Part shown: piece after piece, positions 6,545 through 14,432 of the stretch
Position numbering within the stretch: the first letter of the stretch is position 1
How the letters are laid out: the number at the start of each line of letters is the position of its first letter
Assembly (NCBI GenBank): GCA_035945515.1
Contig: DASZAE010000320.1
Location: 1 to 19,181 of the forward strand
Length of the DNA: 19,181 nt
Origin: RH2-MAG17b sp035945515
Lineage (GTDB): Bacteria > Acidobacteriota > Terriglobia > UBA7540
Reading direction: 5' to 3'
Translations under genes and position numbers: made by a program
Notes under the pieces: model-generated
Databases searched by the model: none
What the model saw: only the letters and a program-made list of their open reading frames with translations
What the model was told of the DNA's origin: nothing

Positions 6545-9500
6545 ATGATCAATCGCTGGATTGACTGGTGTGCTCGCAATCGCTTTCTGGTCTTTACGGG
6601 CACGCTTCTGCTCGTGCTCGCAGGTATCTGGTCCATGCGGCACATTCCACTCGATGCGCTGCCGGATATTTCCGATGTTGAGGTGATTATCCATACAGGG
6701 TGGGCCGGCGAGCCGCCCAACATCATTGAAGACCAGGTCACCTATCCCATCGTCACCACGATGCTCGCCGCGCCCCGCGTCAAAGCCGTGCGCGCACAGA
6801 CGATGTTCGGAGATTCTTACATCTTCGTCGTGTTTCAGGACGGCACAGATCTCTACTGGGCGCGCTCGCGGGTGCTCGAGTATTTGCAACAGATCCAGGG
6901 AGAACTGCCGACGGGTGTCCATCCAGTGATTGGGCCCGATGCCACGGGCGCCGGATGGGTTTACGAATACGCACTGGTGGATCATACCCACAAATACAAC
7001 CTGGCGGACCTGCGCACGCTTCAGGACTGGTACCTCCGTTATCAGCTCGAAACCGTTCCAGGCGTCGCGGAAGTAGCCACCATCGGCGGGTTCGTGAAGC
7101 AGTACCAGGTGAAGCTGGATCCGGATAAGCTGCGCGCCTATAACATTCCGCTTTCCACGGTTATTGACCGCGTCCGGTCCAGCACTAACGAAGTAGGCGG
7201 CCGGTTGCTTGAGCTCGGCGGCGCGGAATACATGGTCCGCGGCCTCGGCTACTTCAAGTCCCTTCAAGACCTTGACAATATCCCTGTATCTACCACCACG
7301 AACGGGGTTCCGGTGCTGGTCAGCGATCTCGGAACCGTCTCCTTCGGGCCGGACATCCGCGAAGGCGTTGCCGAGTGGAATGGCGAGGGCGAAACCGTGG
7401 GCGGCATCGTGGTGATGCGCTACGGCATGAACGCGCTGGACGTCATCAACGGCGTCAAGAAGAAACTCCAGGAAATTAAATCGTCACTTCCCCCGGGCAT
7501 TTCGATCGTTTCCGGCTATGATCGTTCGGGGCTCATCCAGGAGTCCGTCAATACATTGAAACGCGACCTGCTAGAAGAAATTATCGTGGTCAGCGTAGTG
7601 ATCATCATCTTTCTCTTCCACTTTCGTTCGGCCTTAATTCCCATCTTCACGATTCCTATCGCCGTGGTGGGATCCTTCCTTCCCATGTATTACCTCCATG
7701 TAAGTTCCAATATCATGTCGCTGGGTGGCCTTGCGCTCGCCATCGGTGTTCTCGTGGATGCGGCGATTGTCATGGTCGAAAACGGCTATCGTCATCTTTC
7801 CGAACGCCAATCCCCGCCCTCCGCTTCTTCGCCAGAGTATGAACCCTCGAGAAGCGCCACGAATCAAGCCGACGATCCGCCTGAATCCGGCGTCACCGCG
7901 CAGCCAGCACCATGGATTGAGGCTGATCCCGTCACAGAGGCTGGAGTGCCATCGCCTCCCGCGTCGCCTCCGCTGCTCACGGCGCGCGAGCGGCGCCGCA
8001 TCTTGATCGATGCCGCCAAGGAGGTGGGGCCAGCCCTTTTCTTCTCGCTCGTGATTATTGTCGTCGCCTTCCTTCCGGTCTTTCTTCTGGAAGCCCAGGA
8101 AGGCCGCATGTTTAAGCCGCTCGCCTGGACCAAGACCCTGTCCATGAGCATCTCCTCGATTTTATCCATCACGCTGATTCCCGTGCTGATGTTGATCTTT
8201 ATTCGCGGCAAGCTGCGGCCAGAATCCAGGAATCCTGTGTCGCGCCTAACTCAGGCTATCTATCTGCCGATTCTTCGCCTGTGCCTCCGTTACAGAAAAA
8301 GCGCGCTGCTCCTCAGCCTGGTATTGTTGGTTCTCAGCTATCCCCTGGCGCGCCGCATTGGCAGCCAGTTTATGCCGTCTCTCTATGAAGGCTCCGGGCT
8401 CTATATGCCCACCGCGCTTCCCGGCATTTCCATCACCCAGGCATCCCAGTTGCTGCAGGAATCTGACCGCGTCATCAAGTCCTTTCCTGAAGTCGAGAGC
8501 GTCTTCGGCACGGTGGGCCGCTCCAACAGCGCCACCGACAACGCGCCCCTCGATATGTATGACACCACGATCATGCTGAAGCCTCGCAATCAGTGGCCGC
8601 AGGGCCTGACGTACAACAAGCTGGTCCGCGAAATGGACGCCCGACTGCAATTTCCCGGCCTCACCAACACCTGGACCATGCCCGTCGCAAACCGCCTGGA
8701 TATGGAACTGACAGGAATCAAAACACCGGTGGGGTTGAAGGTCCAGGGGCCGAATCTCCAGGGAATCCAGCAGGTAGCCGCAAGCATTCAGCGCGTCCTT
8801 TCGTCAATGCCTGAAGTCCGGTCGATCTTTGCTGAGAAAGTCGCGGAAGGCTTTTACGTCAATATCAACGTTGATCGCGCTGAGGCTGCGCGCTACGGAC
8901 TCACCGTCGAGGACGTCCAGCGCGCGGTCGAATCGGGCATCGGCGGCGAAAATGTTGCGGTAAACATCGAGGGGCGCGACCGATTCCCCGTCAACGTGCG
9001 CTATAACCGCGACTTTCGAGGCGACCTGGGGGCGCTTCGGAACGTTGTGATTGCCACTCCCACCGGAGCGCAGATTCCCATCGGCGAAATAGCGACGATT
9101 TCCTTCTCACGAGGCCCTTCGATGATCCGCGACGAAGAAGCTCAACTGACGGGTTACGTGTTTATGGACCTGAGCACTGCCAATTATGGCGGATTTGTGC
9201 AGCGCGCGACGCAGTTGCTCAACCAGAAGCTGATGCTTCCGGCCGGATACACCTATCAATGGTCCGGCGAGTACGAGTTCGAGCTGCGAGCCAAAAAGCG
9301 CCTCGAGCTGATTGTGCCCATTGTATTTTTCATTATCTTTCTGCTCCTCTACGTGGTTTTCCATTCCACGGCGGAGGCTGCCATGCTGTTCTATCCGACA
9401 TTCTTCGCCCTCACCGGAGGGCTCATTCTGCAATTGATTCTAGGTTATCTGTTTAGCGTCGCCGTCTGGGTGGGTTACATAGACCTGTTTGGGATTGCGG

Positions 9501-9859
9501 TGGAGACCGGCGTCGTAATGCTGGTCTACCTCCATGAAGCGCTGGACCGCAGAATAGCCTCGGGCCGTCCGCTTCAGCACGAGGATATTGAGGCGGCGAC
9601 CATCGAAGGGGCGGTACACCGGCTGCGGCCCAAGCTGATGACCGTGGTCTGTGTGATCGCCAGCCTGGGACCGATTCTTTGGGAAAGCGGCATCGGTTCG
9701 GATGTGATGAAACCCATCGCCACGCCGATTGTGGGTGGAATGGTCACGTCTTCCATTGCCGTGCTGCTGCTGATCCCGATTTTCTTCGCTATCCTGAAGG
9801 AGCGTGCGCTACGCCGTGGAACCCTGCGGCCCTCGCGGGAAGCCGGCGTAGAGGACTGA
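6545..9859 (+). CDS. cusA: Inner-membrane RND transporter for Cu(I)/Ag(I), CusA-like
   Basis: The 1104-residue proton-driven pump of the tripartite system. It starts right after the cusB TAA, with GGAGG (6533-6537) upstream, so translation is likely coupled. The first membrane helix is at about 14-32, followed by IPLDALPDISDVEVIIHTGWAGEPPNIIEDQVTYPI. The three Met residues that bind Cu(I)/Ag(I) in E. coli CusA (573, 623, 672) are present as Met621 (LYMPTALPGI), Met671 (APLDMYDTT) and Met720 (NRLDMELTGIKTP), arguing for monovalent metals over a Czc-type zinc pump. The proton-relay residues are also present: Asp405 (VLVDAAIVMVEN), Glu987 (AVETGVVML) and Lys1030 (LRPKLMTV). Compared with E. coli CusA the numbering jumps by 48 between Asp405 and the VGP motif at 494-496. 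The extra length is thus one Pro/Ser-rich cytoplasmic insert (about 421-478). Twelve membrane segments are expected. Confidence 0.96.
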   Translation: MINRWIDWCARNRFLVFTGTLLLVLAGIWSMRHIPLDALPDISDVEVIIHTGWAGEPPNIIEDQVTYPIVTTMLAAPRVKAVRAQTMFGDSYIFVVFQDGTDLYWARSRVLEYLQQIQGELPTGVHPVIGPDATGAGWVYEYALVDHTHKYNLADLRTLQDWYLRYQLETVPGVAEVATIGGFVKQYQVKLDPDKLRAYNIPLSTVIDRVRSSTNEVGGRLLELGGAEYMVRGLGYFKSLQDLDNIPVSTTTNGVPVLVSDLGTVSFGPDIREGVAEWNGEGETVGGIVVMRYGMNALDVINGVKKKLQEIKSSLPPGISIVSGYDRSGLIQESVNTLKRDLLEEIIVVSVVIIIFLFHFRSALIPIFTIPIAVVGSFLPMYYLHVSSNIMSLGGLALAIGVLVDAAIVMVENGYRHLSERQSPPSASSPEYEPSRSATNQADDPPESGVTAQPAPWIEADPVTEAGVPSPPASPPLLTARERRRILIDAAKEVGPALFFSLVIIVVAFLPVFLLEAQEGRMFKPLAWTKTLSMSISSILSITLIPVLMLIFIRGKLRPESRNPVSRLTQAIYLPILRLCLRYRKSALLLSLVLLVLSYPLARRIGSQFMPSLYEGSGLYMPTALPGISITQASQLLQESDRVIKSFPEVESVFGTVGRSNSATDNAPLDMYDTTIMLKPRNQWPQGLTYNKLVREMDARLQFPGLTNTWTMPVANRLDMELTGIKTPVGLKVQGPNLQGIQQVAASIQRVLSSMPEVRSIFAEKVAEGFYVNINVDRAEAARYGLTVEDVQRAVESGIGGENVAVNIEGRDRFPVNVRYNRDFRGDLGALRNVVIATPTGAQIPIGEIATISFSRGPSMIRDEEAQLTGYVFMDLSTANYGGFVQRATQLLNQKLMLPAGYTYQWSGEYEFELRAKKRLELIVPIVFFIIFLLLYVVFHSTAEAAMLFYPTFFALTGGLILQLILGYLFSVAVWVGYIDLFGIAVETGVVMLVYLHEALDRRIASGRPLQHEDIEAATIEGAVHRLRPKLMTVVCVIASLGPILWESGIGSDVMKPIATPIVGGMVTSSIAVLLLIPIFFAILKERALRRGTLRPSREAGVED

Positions 9860-10169
9860 ACACGACCAGGAGCGAAGGCAAACCCGCACTGTGAAGCCAG
9901 AACTTAGAATGCTTAGCCGACGTAGTCGGCGGCGGCAGGATATTCGATGCTCCGATCAATGCGCCGTGGCGGGTGGCGCATACATCGCTGTTGTTGCGAT
10001 GTGTGCGGTTTTCAAGATGGCTGGGTATTGGAAGCGGGTAGCCACGGTCAGTGCTTTACTGACCGTGGGATTTGATTATGAAGGAAACAAGCCTACGATT
10101 AATTCAAACCGCGAATTGACCTTAGCTACCTGCGGTTGGCATTGCTGCCGTCACAGACGTGCGGCCGCC
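9860..10169. other. Convergent intergenic region between the copper operon and the minus-strand genes
   Basis: No gene is supported. A hairpin GCCGAC/GTCGGC (9916-9930) could help end the cusA transcript, but no T-run follows. The right half holds the repeat unit at 10037-10130. The frame 9891-10238 is open but is made largely of repeat DNA and overlaps the end of the minus-strand gene. Confidence 0.6.
10037..10130. repeat. REP-like pair, stems CCACGGTCAGT and AATTC-type
   Basis: The left unit starts GTAG (10038-10041) and forms CCACGGTCAGT (10042-10052), a 5-nt loop, then ACTGACCGTGG (10058-10068), an 11-bp perfect stem. The right unit is inverted: its arms lie at 10097-10105 and 10113-10121 with some mismatches, and it ends CTAC at 10126-10129. 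The whole unit is bounded by GGTAGC and GCTACC. It lies between convergent genes, a usual REP position, and may act as a bidirectional mRNA 3' end. Confidence 0.75.
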
Positions 10170-11048
10170 TCAGGTGTTATAGAGGCAACCCCACTGCCCT
10201 TTGTCCTTTTTGGGAAAGATCGTTCCTGTACAGACTAGCACGGGCCGCGACGTGACCACGTTCGTAATCGTGATCAGTGGAGGCGCGAGGCTTCCGTCGT
10301 CCATCTTGTCCGGCGCCCCGAAGAGATTCGCTTCAACGCAGATGGTAGCATCGAAACCCATCACGACCACGTGATCGTGCTTCTGGGCAAATTCGAGGAA
10401 CGCTTTCTGCCTCACGCCCATGTGCTGGCGCTTCTCGAGCACCATCACTTTGTTCTTGATGCCGCCCAGCTCCTCCTCAAGAGCCGGCAATACCGGCGGC
10501 TCTTCCATGTATAGGCAACAGACGTCGCGGCCCATCTTCCGCGCTACGTGCAACACCGACTTGATGTGGTTGAGACACGTCTCGCCGCCGAAAATTAAAT
10601 CCATCCCCTTGTCGTGCCCCGAAAGGTGGATCAGAATCACTCCGGCGTCCGCGTTGGCGAGCAGGAACTGCTCAACCGTCATCCCCAGGAACTTGGACTT
10701 GGTAACGATGCGGTCGAACTTGGGCGGACCGGGATCGAAATCGCCCGGCAAATCAACGCGGGTGAACTCGGCCGCGTTGAGTTTATCGAGCGGCGAGAAA
10801 TTGACGCTCGCCGCGTACTGCGCAAGATCTGGATAGGTTCTCAGCAGATAATTGAGAGCTTTCTTGTATTTATTCGCCTTTACCGAGGAAATGGCCATAA
10901 GGGCGGTTCGCACCTTCTGCGCATTTCCAGTGGCGTCATTCAGGATGTTGATGAGTGGCCGCAGTGAGCTTTTGATTCGCTTCTCAAAGGTCGGATTGGC
11001 GGCTCTGACGAGGTCCATGAATTTTTGAAGCTTCTGATAAGCTGGCAT
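10170..11048 (-). CDS. Diverged cysteine-hydrolase-like (isochorismatase-fold) protein
   Basis: 292 residues with no signal peptide, so cytoplasmic. The ATG at 11048 has AAAGGAG just upstream on the minus strand. Residues about 1-115 are helical and basic and I do not recognise them. Residues about 133-280 follow the order of an isochorismatase-like cysteine hydrolase: a strand with DAGVILIHLSGHDKG, a helix TCLNHIKSVLHVARKMGRDVCCLY (157-180), Lys206 in VMVLEKRQHMG, and HDHVVVMGFDATICVEANLFGA (224-245). In that last segment Cys237 sits where family members have the catalytic Cys (GVATNVCVEAT-like). The usual N-terminal VDMQNDF motif with the catalytic Asp is not evident; HLSGHDKG stands in its place. 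Activity is therefore uncertain and the substrate unknown. The downstream DNA is a REP pair and upstream is another. It is apparently its own transcription unit. Confidence 0.8.
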   Translation of the reverse strand: MPAYQKLQKFMDLVRAANPTFEKRIKSSLRPLINILNDATGNAQKVRTALMAISSVKANKYKKALNYLLRTYPDLAQYAASVNFSPLDKLNAAEFTRVDLPGDFDPGPPKFDRIVTKSKFLGMTVEQFLLANADAGVILIHLSGHDKGMDLIFGGETCLNHIKSVLHVARKMGRDVCCLYMEEPPVLPALEEELGGIKNKVMVLEKRQHMGVRQKAFLEFAQKHDHVVVMGFDATICVEANLFGAPDKMDDGSLAPPLITITNVVTSRPVLVCTGTIFPKKDKGQWGCLYNT

Positions 11049-11082
11049 AAACTCCTTTCGCGGCGTCGAAGCAGATAGTTAT

Positions 11083-11168
11083 GATCAGTGCTTTTCTGAC
11101 CGTGGGCTTTAATATGATGAAAAACAAGCCCAAGGTCAATTCAAACCGCGAATTGACCCTGGCTATCC
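11083..11168. repeat. REP-like pair, second copy of the GGTCAATTC stem
   Basis: The right unit has perfect stem GGTCAATTC (11134-11142), a 7-nt loop and GAATTGACC (11150-11158), then CTAT (11163-11166), that is, ATAG on the minus strand. The left unit is a degraded relative of the CCACGGTCAGT palindrome (TCAGTGCTTTTCTGACCGTGG, 11085-11105), whose left arm has lost its base. It sits between two minus-strand genes. Confidence 0.75.
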
Positions 11169-11178
11169 GCATGGCTCA

Positions 11179-12633
11179 TCAGCGGGCGGAGTGCGAGCCA
11201 TCTAATAACAGCACCCAGTCGCCGCCGCCCTGTCTGTTTTTTCCGGGCGGCGTAAACCGCCGCGTTCCCGTGTTGACAAACGGTCCTCCCGGAATGGTTG
11301 TGTAAGTTCCATTCGTAGGGTCAAACCACCTGGCGAGCGCGGACGCTTTCAAACTCGCCATGTTAACGGTGATGGCGCGCGCAGTCGGCATATAGGCAAC
11401 TACGAAAGAGCCGCTCGAAGTTCTGGCTGCCGCGCAAAAATCGCTTTCGCTCACGCGGGTTTGGGGATTTCCGTAAGTCCCAAGGCCGGCCGTGACTACA
11501 ACATGAGTTTGATCGGGAACCAAGTCCCACCATGGTAGTGAATCAAAGAAGTTCTTCCAAATTTTAAACTGCGCCACTCCGGGCGTGTCCAGATGACTCT
11601 GCCATCCATCCGCAAAACTCCACGTGTAGCGATTTCCATAAAATTGCCCTTTTCCCCCGCTGAGCATGGTCCAATATTCTTCGCGCCTCAGCACCGAGGG
11701 AGTTCCGAAATCCGGCACGCCTCCCACATTCTCTAATTCATAATGCGCCTCCATAAGGAAGGCGGGCATGACGGGTTTCTGATTGTAGTTGTGCAGCATT
11801 TGAATATAGGTCGGCCCGTAGACGTATGCGCCGTTGATCGAGATGATTCGCGCCCATGCCGGGTCATCCAGAGAGGCTCCCGTGGGCGGATTGAACTCGA
11901 TGGTTTGAATGTGGCCTGGGTCGGCGGACCTGATGTTCCTGGCGACTGCCCTGACAAGCGCATCATCGCCGGAATTTCTCCAGCCGCTAAAATCGTTGCC
12001 ATTGATCCATGCGATGTTGGGAAAATTCTTGTACCGGTTTCCAAGATATCGCCCGTAGGCATAATCGGCGGCCGCGCCGTTGTTGCGCAGCGTCGTAAGC
12101 CACCCCGCTGTCTCCACAGGATCAAGAAAAACCAATATATGGTGTTTTGCGGCGAGTTCGACGATGTGATCGAGCCGGGTGAAATAAGCTTCGTTCGGCT
12201 TGCGAACGTCGTAATACCTCCAATCGTTTCCTCCGCGAAGGAATCCGGTGAACGGACGGATGCCATCATACGTGGCGCCATAAATATTGCTGGGGTAGTC
12301 GCGGCCGGCGCAAACCACATCGATCCACCCTGCGGTATTGAATCCATGAGCCTCTCGATCAGCAAAATAGCTTTCGGCTTGCGCTTCGCTCAGTCTGTAG
12401 ATCATCGCTTGCGGAGAATCGCCGGCGATGAGGAAAGGGGTATTGTTCTGATCGACCAGGTAACGCCGATTGGCGCTGACCTTCACCGGATAGACAGGGA
12501 AACGCGCGCTGAAATGTTTGTGGTGCCCAGCGCTCACTTGGGCCTTTGCCCGCACAAAGCCGAGCAATGTGAACATGATGAGCAAAGACGAGAGACTGAG
12601 GACCGCGCGCTTTTGGACGATTGCACCTTTCAT
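11179..12633 (-). CDS. Secreted glycoside hydrolase, DUF4038/GH140 (apiosidase-like)
   Basis: 484 residues. An N-terminal signal peptide (about 1-32, ending VRAKA|QV) sends it to the periplasm or outside. Residues about 48-350 match the DUF4038 TIM-barrel family: PVKVSANRRYLVDQNNTPFLIAGDSPQAM, FADREAHGFNTAGWIDV, HHILVFLDPVE, IAWINGNDFSGW and PAFLMEAHYELENVGG, then LSGGKGQFYGNRYTW. By analogy with GH140 enzymes, Asp214 (NGNDFSG) and Glu295 (MEAHYE) are the candidate catalytic pair. Residues about 395-480 form the C-terminal beta domain seen with these enzymes and named putative collagen-binding (ALARWFDPTNGTYTTIPGG, then GDWVLLLD). The likely role is cleavage of plant cell-wall pectin side chains, an inference from the family. 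A weak ribosome site (AAGGA) lies about 11 nt upstream. The stop codon lies inside a 65-bp repeat, a second copy of which lies upstream of the gene. Confidence 0.9.
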   Translation of the reverse strand: MKGAIVQKRAVLSLSSLLIMFTLLGFVRAKAQVSAGHHKHFSARFPVYPVKVSANRRYLVDQNNTPFLIAGDSPQAMIYRLSEAQAESYFADREAHGFNTAGWIDVVCAGRDYPSNIYGATYDGIRPFTGFLRGGNDWRYYDVRKPNEAYFTRLDHIVELAAKHHILVFLDPVETAGWLTTLRNNGAAADYAYGRYLGNRYKNFPNIAWINGNDFSGWRNSGDDALVRAVARNIRSADPGHIQTIEFNPPTGASLDDPAWARIISINGAYVYGPTYIQMLHNYNQKPVMPAFLMEAHYELENVGGVPDFGTPSVLRREEYWTMLSGGKGQFYGNRYTWSFADGWQSHLDTPGVAQFKIWKNFFDSLPWWDLVPDQTHVVVTAGLGTYGNPQTRVSESDFCAAARTSSGSFVVAYMPTARAITVNMASLKASALARWFDPTNGTYTTIPGGPFVNTGTRRFTPPGKNRQGGGDWVLLLDGSHSAR

Positions 12634-12707
12634 TTTATGGCTTATCCTTTCACATTGTTGCCGTGGGTGAGAAGCCGAGCGGGTAGGCCCTGCGTCTTTG
12701 ATTCAAC

Positions 12708-12860
12708 GAAAAACAACCCCAAGGTCAATTCAAACCGCGAATTGACCCTGGCTATCCGCATGGAGCATCAGCTAGTAGCCACGGCACGCTTTGTGTGCCG
12801 TGGGCTTTCCCGTCGGGCCGTTCACATAAACCCACGGCACAAAAACCGTGCCGTGGCTAC
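12708..12860. repeat. Cluster of three REP-like palindromes
   Basis: The first palindrome has stem GGTCAATTC (12723-12731) and GAATTGACC (12739-12747), ending CTAT (12752-12755); bases 12708-12772 match 11119-11183 at 62 of 65 positions. An inverted pair follows: GTAG (12775-12778) with stem CCACGGCAC (12779-12787) and GTGCCGTGG (12795-12803), then the mirror copy 12832-12840 and 12848-12856 ending CTAC (12857-12860). The pair is enclosed by 13-bp perfect inverted ends (12775-12787 and 12848-12860). Confidence 0.85.
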
Positions 12861-12897
12861 CCACCAAAAACCGCAGACCTTGAGAAGCAATCGTCCC

Positions 12898-14079
12898 CTA
12901 CCTTGGCAGCACTTGGTAACGGGCGGTCATGCCGCCCACCATGTGATCGCTAATGTGGCAGTGATAGAGCCAGATGCCGGGCGCATCAGGGACCATATCG
13001 GCAGTGATCATTTGCGCCGAAGTCACAGCTATAACATCTGTGCGCTGGCCGCCCACCAGCACCGTGTTTCCGTGCCAATGCGGAGTGTGCGCATTGTTAA
13101 AGTCGCCAAGCGTCGCTACGTACCAGCGCACGCGATCGCCTCGCCGCATAACCATCATGGGCATATTTCCGAAGATGTAGCCGTTAATCGACCACTTGAG
13201 GTTCGTATCGTAGAAGCCCGTGCCAAGGGTGGGATTCACCATCCCTCCAGGCGTCATGAGCCTGGATTCCGCCTTGTTCACGCCCTTCGGGTCAGTTGCG
13301 TGCGCGCGAATGTTGTCATCGAGATACCAGCTTTCATTTTCATTGATGGTGATGAAGATGGTGACAAATTCCCGGTCTACGTCCTTCGGGCCGCCGTCAG
13401 GGCGCGCCATGCCGCGCCGCGTTACGATAATGCCGCCAAAAAGGCCCGACGCGACGTCGCGGAGCTCGTCCGTGTGCGAGTGGTAGAGCCAAAATATGGA
13501 GCTTGGATCGTTCGGTCCGGGACCAGCCCGCTCCGGGATTTTCCAGAGATAGACGTGCGTGCCACCGGGAGGCACGGCGCCGTCGGTTTTGTCTTCGCCA
13601 CCAGTGCCGTCATTGTAATCCGCGCCCTCCGAATCCTTTGCATAGAGCACGCCGTGCGGGTGCATGCTGTAAGGATGCGTGGCATTGTTCCTGAACACAA
13701 CTTTGATCGTGTCTCCCACCTCGCCGCGCAGAATCGGACCCACGAGGCCCAGATATTGCTGGTCCGCCGGGCGCGGCTTCAGCTTGGTGAACATGCCATC
13801 GGTATATTCTCGGTAGATCGCCTTCTTGTACACGCGGCCGATGCGATGCGGCCCCGGCTCGGTGTAAAGCTTCTCGAGCGCGTCGAAAGGATGCCCCATC
13901 GCCATATCGTAGCCGGAAGGCGCATAGTCCCAGTTCACCTCGTCGGCGGCGATATAGTAGGTGTGGGTCTTGCCGGTGGACATGCCCGTCGCGGCTTGGG
14001 CGAGGGCCACGGAAGCAAATAAGAACCCTCCAACCAACCCCACGCTAAGAGCGGCGCTAAAGAAATCCCGCTGACTCAT
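12898..14079 (-). CDS. Periplasmic two-domain multicopper oxidase, ceruloplasmin-like
   Basis: 393 residues starting at ATG 14079 (MSQRDFF), chosen because GGAGGGG lies just upstream; a longer in-frame start at 14178 would put 33 residues before the signal peptide. The signal peptide covers about 1-30 (ending VALAQA|ATG). Two cupredoxin domains follow. Domain 1 has H140 and H142 (MHPHGV), then H200 and H202 (YHSHTDE). Domain 2 has H331, H334 and H336 (HTPHWHG), then H373, C374, H375, H379 and M384 (HCHISDHMVGGM). All ligands for one type 1 copper (H331, C374, H379, M384) and a trinuclear centre are present. Domain 1 lacks the Cys, so the blue copper site is only in domain 2. The stretch YYIAADEVNWDYAPSG through YKKAIYREYTD and LGLVGPILRGEVGD strongly resembles ceruloplasmin and hephaestin. 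Likely roles are Cu(I) or Fe(II) oxidation; the nearby Cus pump favours copper. Confidence 0.93.
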   Translation of the reverse strand: MSQRDFFSAALSVGLVGGFLFASVALAQAATGMSTGKTHTYYIAADEVNWDYAPSGYDMAMGHPFDALEKLYTEPGPHRIGRVYKKAIYREYTDGMFTKLKPRPADQQYLGLVGPILRGEVGDTIKVVFRNNATHPYSMHPHGVLYAKDSEGADYNDGTGGEDKTDGAVPPGGTHVYLWKIPERAGPGPNDPSSIFWLYHSHTDELRDVASGLFGGIIVTRRGMARPDGGPKDVDREFVTIFITINENESWYLDDNIRAHATDPKGVNKAESRLMTPGGMVNPTLGTGFYDTNLKWSINGYIFGNMPMMVMRRGDRVRWYVATLGDFNNAHTPHWHGNTVLVGGQRTDVIAVTSAQMITADMVPDAPGIWLYHCHISDHMVGGMTARYQVLPR

Positions 14080-14137
14080 CTTCCCCTCCGGAATGCGCGG
14101 CGCAGACTCGAACCAAGTTTGATTTAAGATGGCGGCT

Positions 14138-14167
14138 ATTCTACACCAAGTTATGCGCATGATGCGC
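14138..14167 (-). promoter_or_regulatory. Candidate promoter and operator of the multicopper oxidase gene
   Basis: On the minus strand TAGAAT (plus 14138-14143) is a good -10 box. No -35 consensus lies 17 bp upstream. Instead a perfect palindrome, GCGCAT-G-ATGCGC (14155-14167), covers the region just downstream of and touching the -35 position. A missing -35 with an adjacent palindrome suggests an activated promoter; the regulator is unknown. Confidence 0.35.
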
Positions 14168-14386
14168 GGTCTCGGCAAGTCGGGGCCAGGAAGGGCCGGA
14201 TAGATGATAGAAGAAGCCCGTTCGAGAGGCAGCTTGACGCTCCAAGGAGAGTTGCGCTTCGACGACGCAACAAAACCATCCCCCCAGCCGCCGGGAGAAA
14301 AAAGACTTTATGTGAGATTTTCCTTGCCATCACCGACAACCTTGTAGACGCGCTACTTGCTCTGAAACCCCACCCAAGTTTTCTTG

Positions 14387-14392
14387 TATTAT
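14387..14392 (+). promoter_or_regulatory. Candidate -10 box of the DUF5995 gene
   Basis: TATTAT differs from TATAAT at one base. Upstream only a weak -35 (CTGAAA, 14362-14367, long spacer) is seen. The transcript would start about 34 nt before the ATG at 14433. Confidence 0.35.
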
Positions 14393-14432
14393 GCTTAAAT
14401 CGCAACTCCAAATCTCCTGGGAGGAAACGTTC

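Larger units (their letters stand above)
14080..14432. other. Divergent intergenic region between the multicopper oxidase and the DUF5995 gene
   Basis: The region holds the start signals of both divergent genes. Near the oxidase there is a -10-like box and a palindrome (14138-14167). Near the DUF5995 gene there is TATTAT at 14387-14392. A GTTGCG/CGCAAC hairpin lies at about 14253-14273. No gene or RNA is recognised here. Confidence 0.55.

Noticed and set aside
6515..7267. Minus-strand open frame of 250 codons opposite the cusA start
   Set aside because: Shadow of the highly conserved CusA N-terminal region.
9891..10238. Plus-strand open frame of 115 codons after cusA
   Set aside because: It reads through the REP pair and into the 3' end of the minus-strand gene; no ribosome site or family resemblance.
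10037..12860. Repeats considered as a CRISPR array
   Set aside because: The copies are over 1 kb apart, palindromic, of different stem types, and genes lie between them; no regular spacers or cas genes.
11743..14022. Long plus-strand open frame of 759 codons across the hydrolase and oxidase genes
   Set aside because: It is antisense to two minus-strand genes with clear signal peptides, ribosome sites and conserved motifs, and it crosses the intergenic repeats. Its translation has no domain resemblance.
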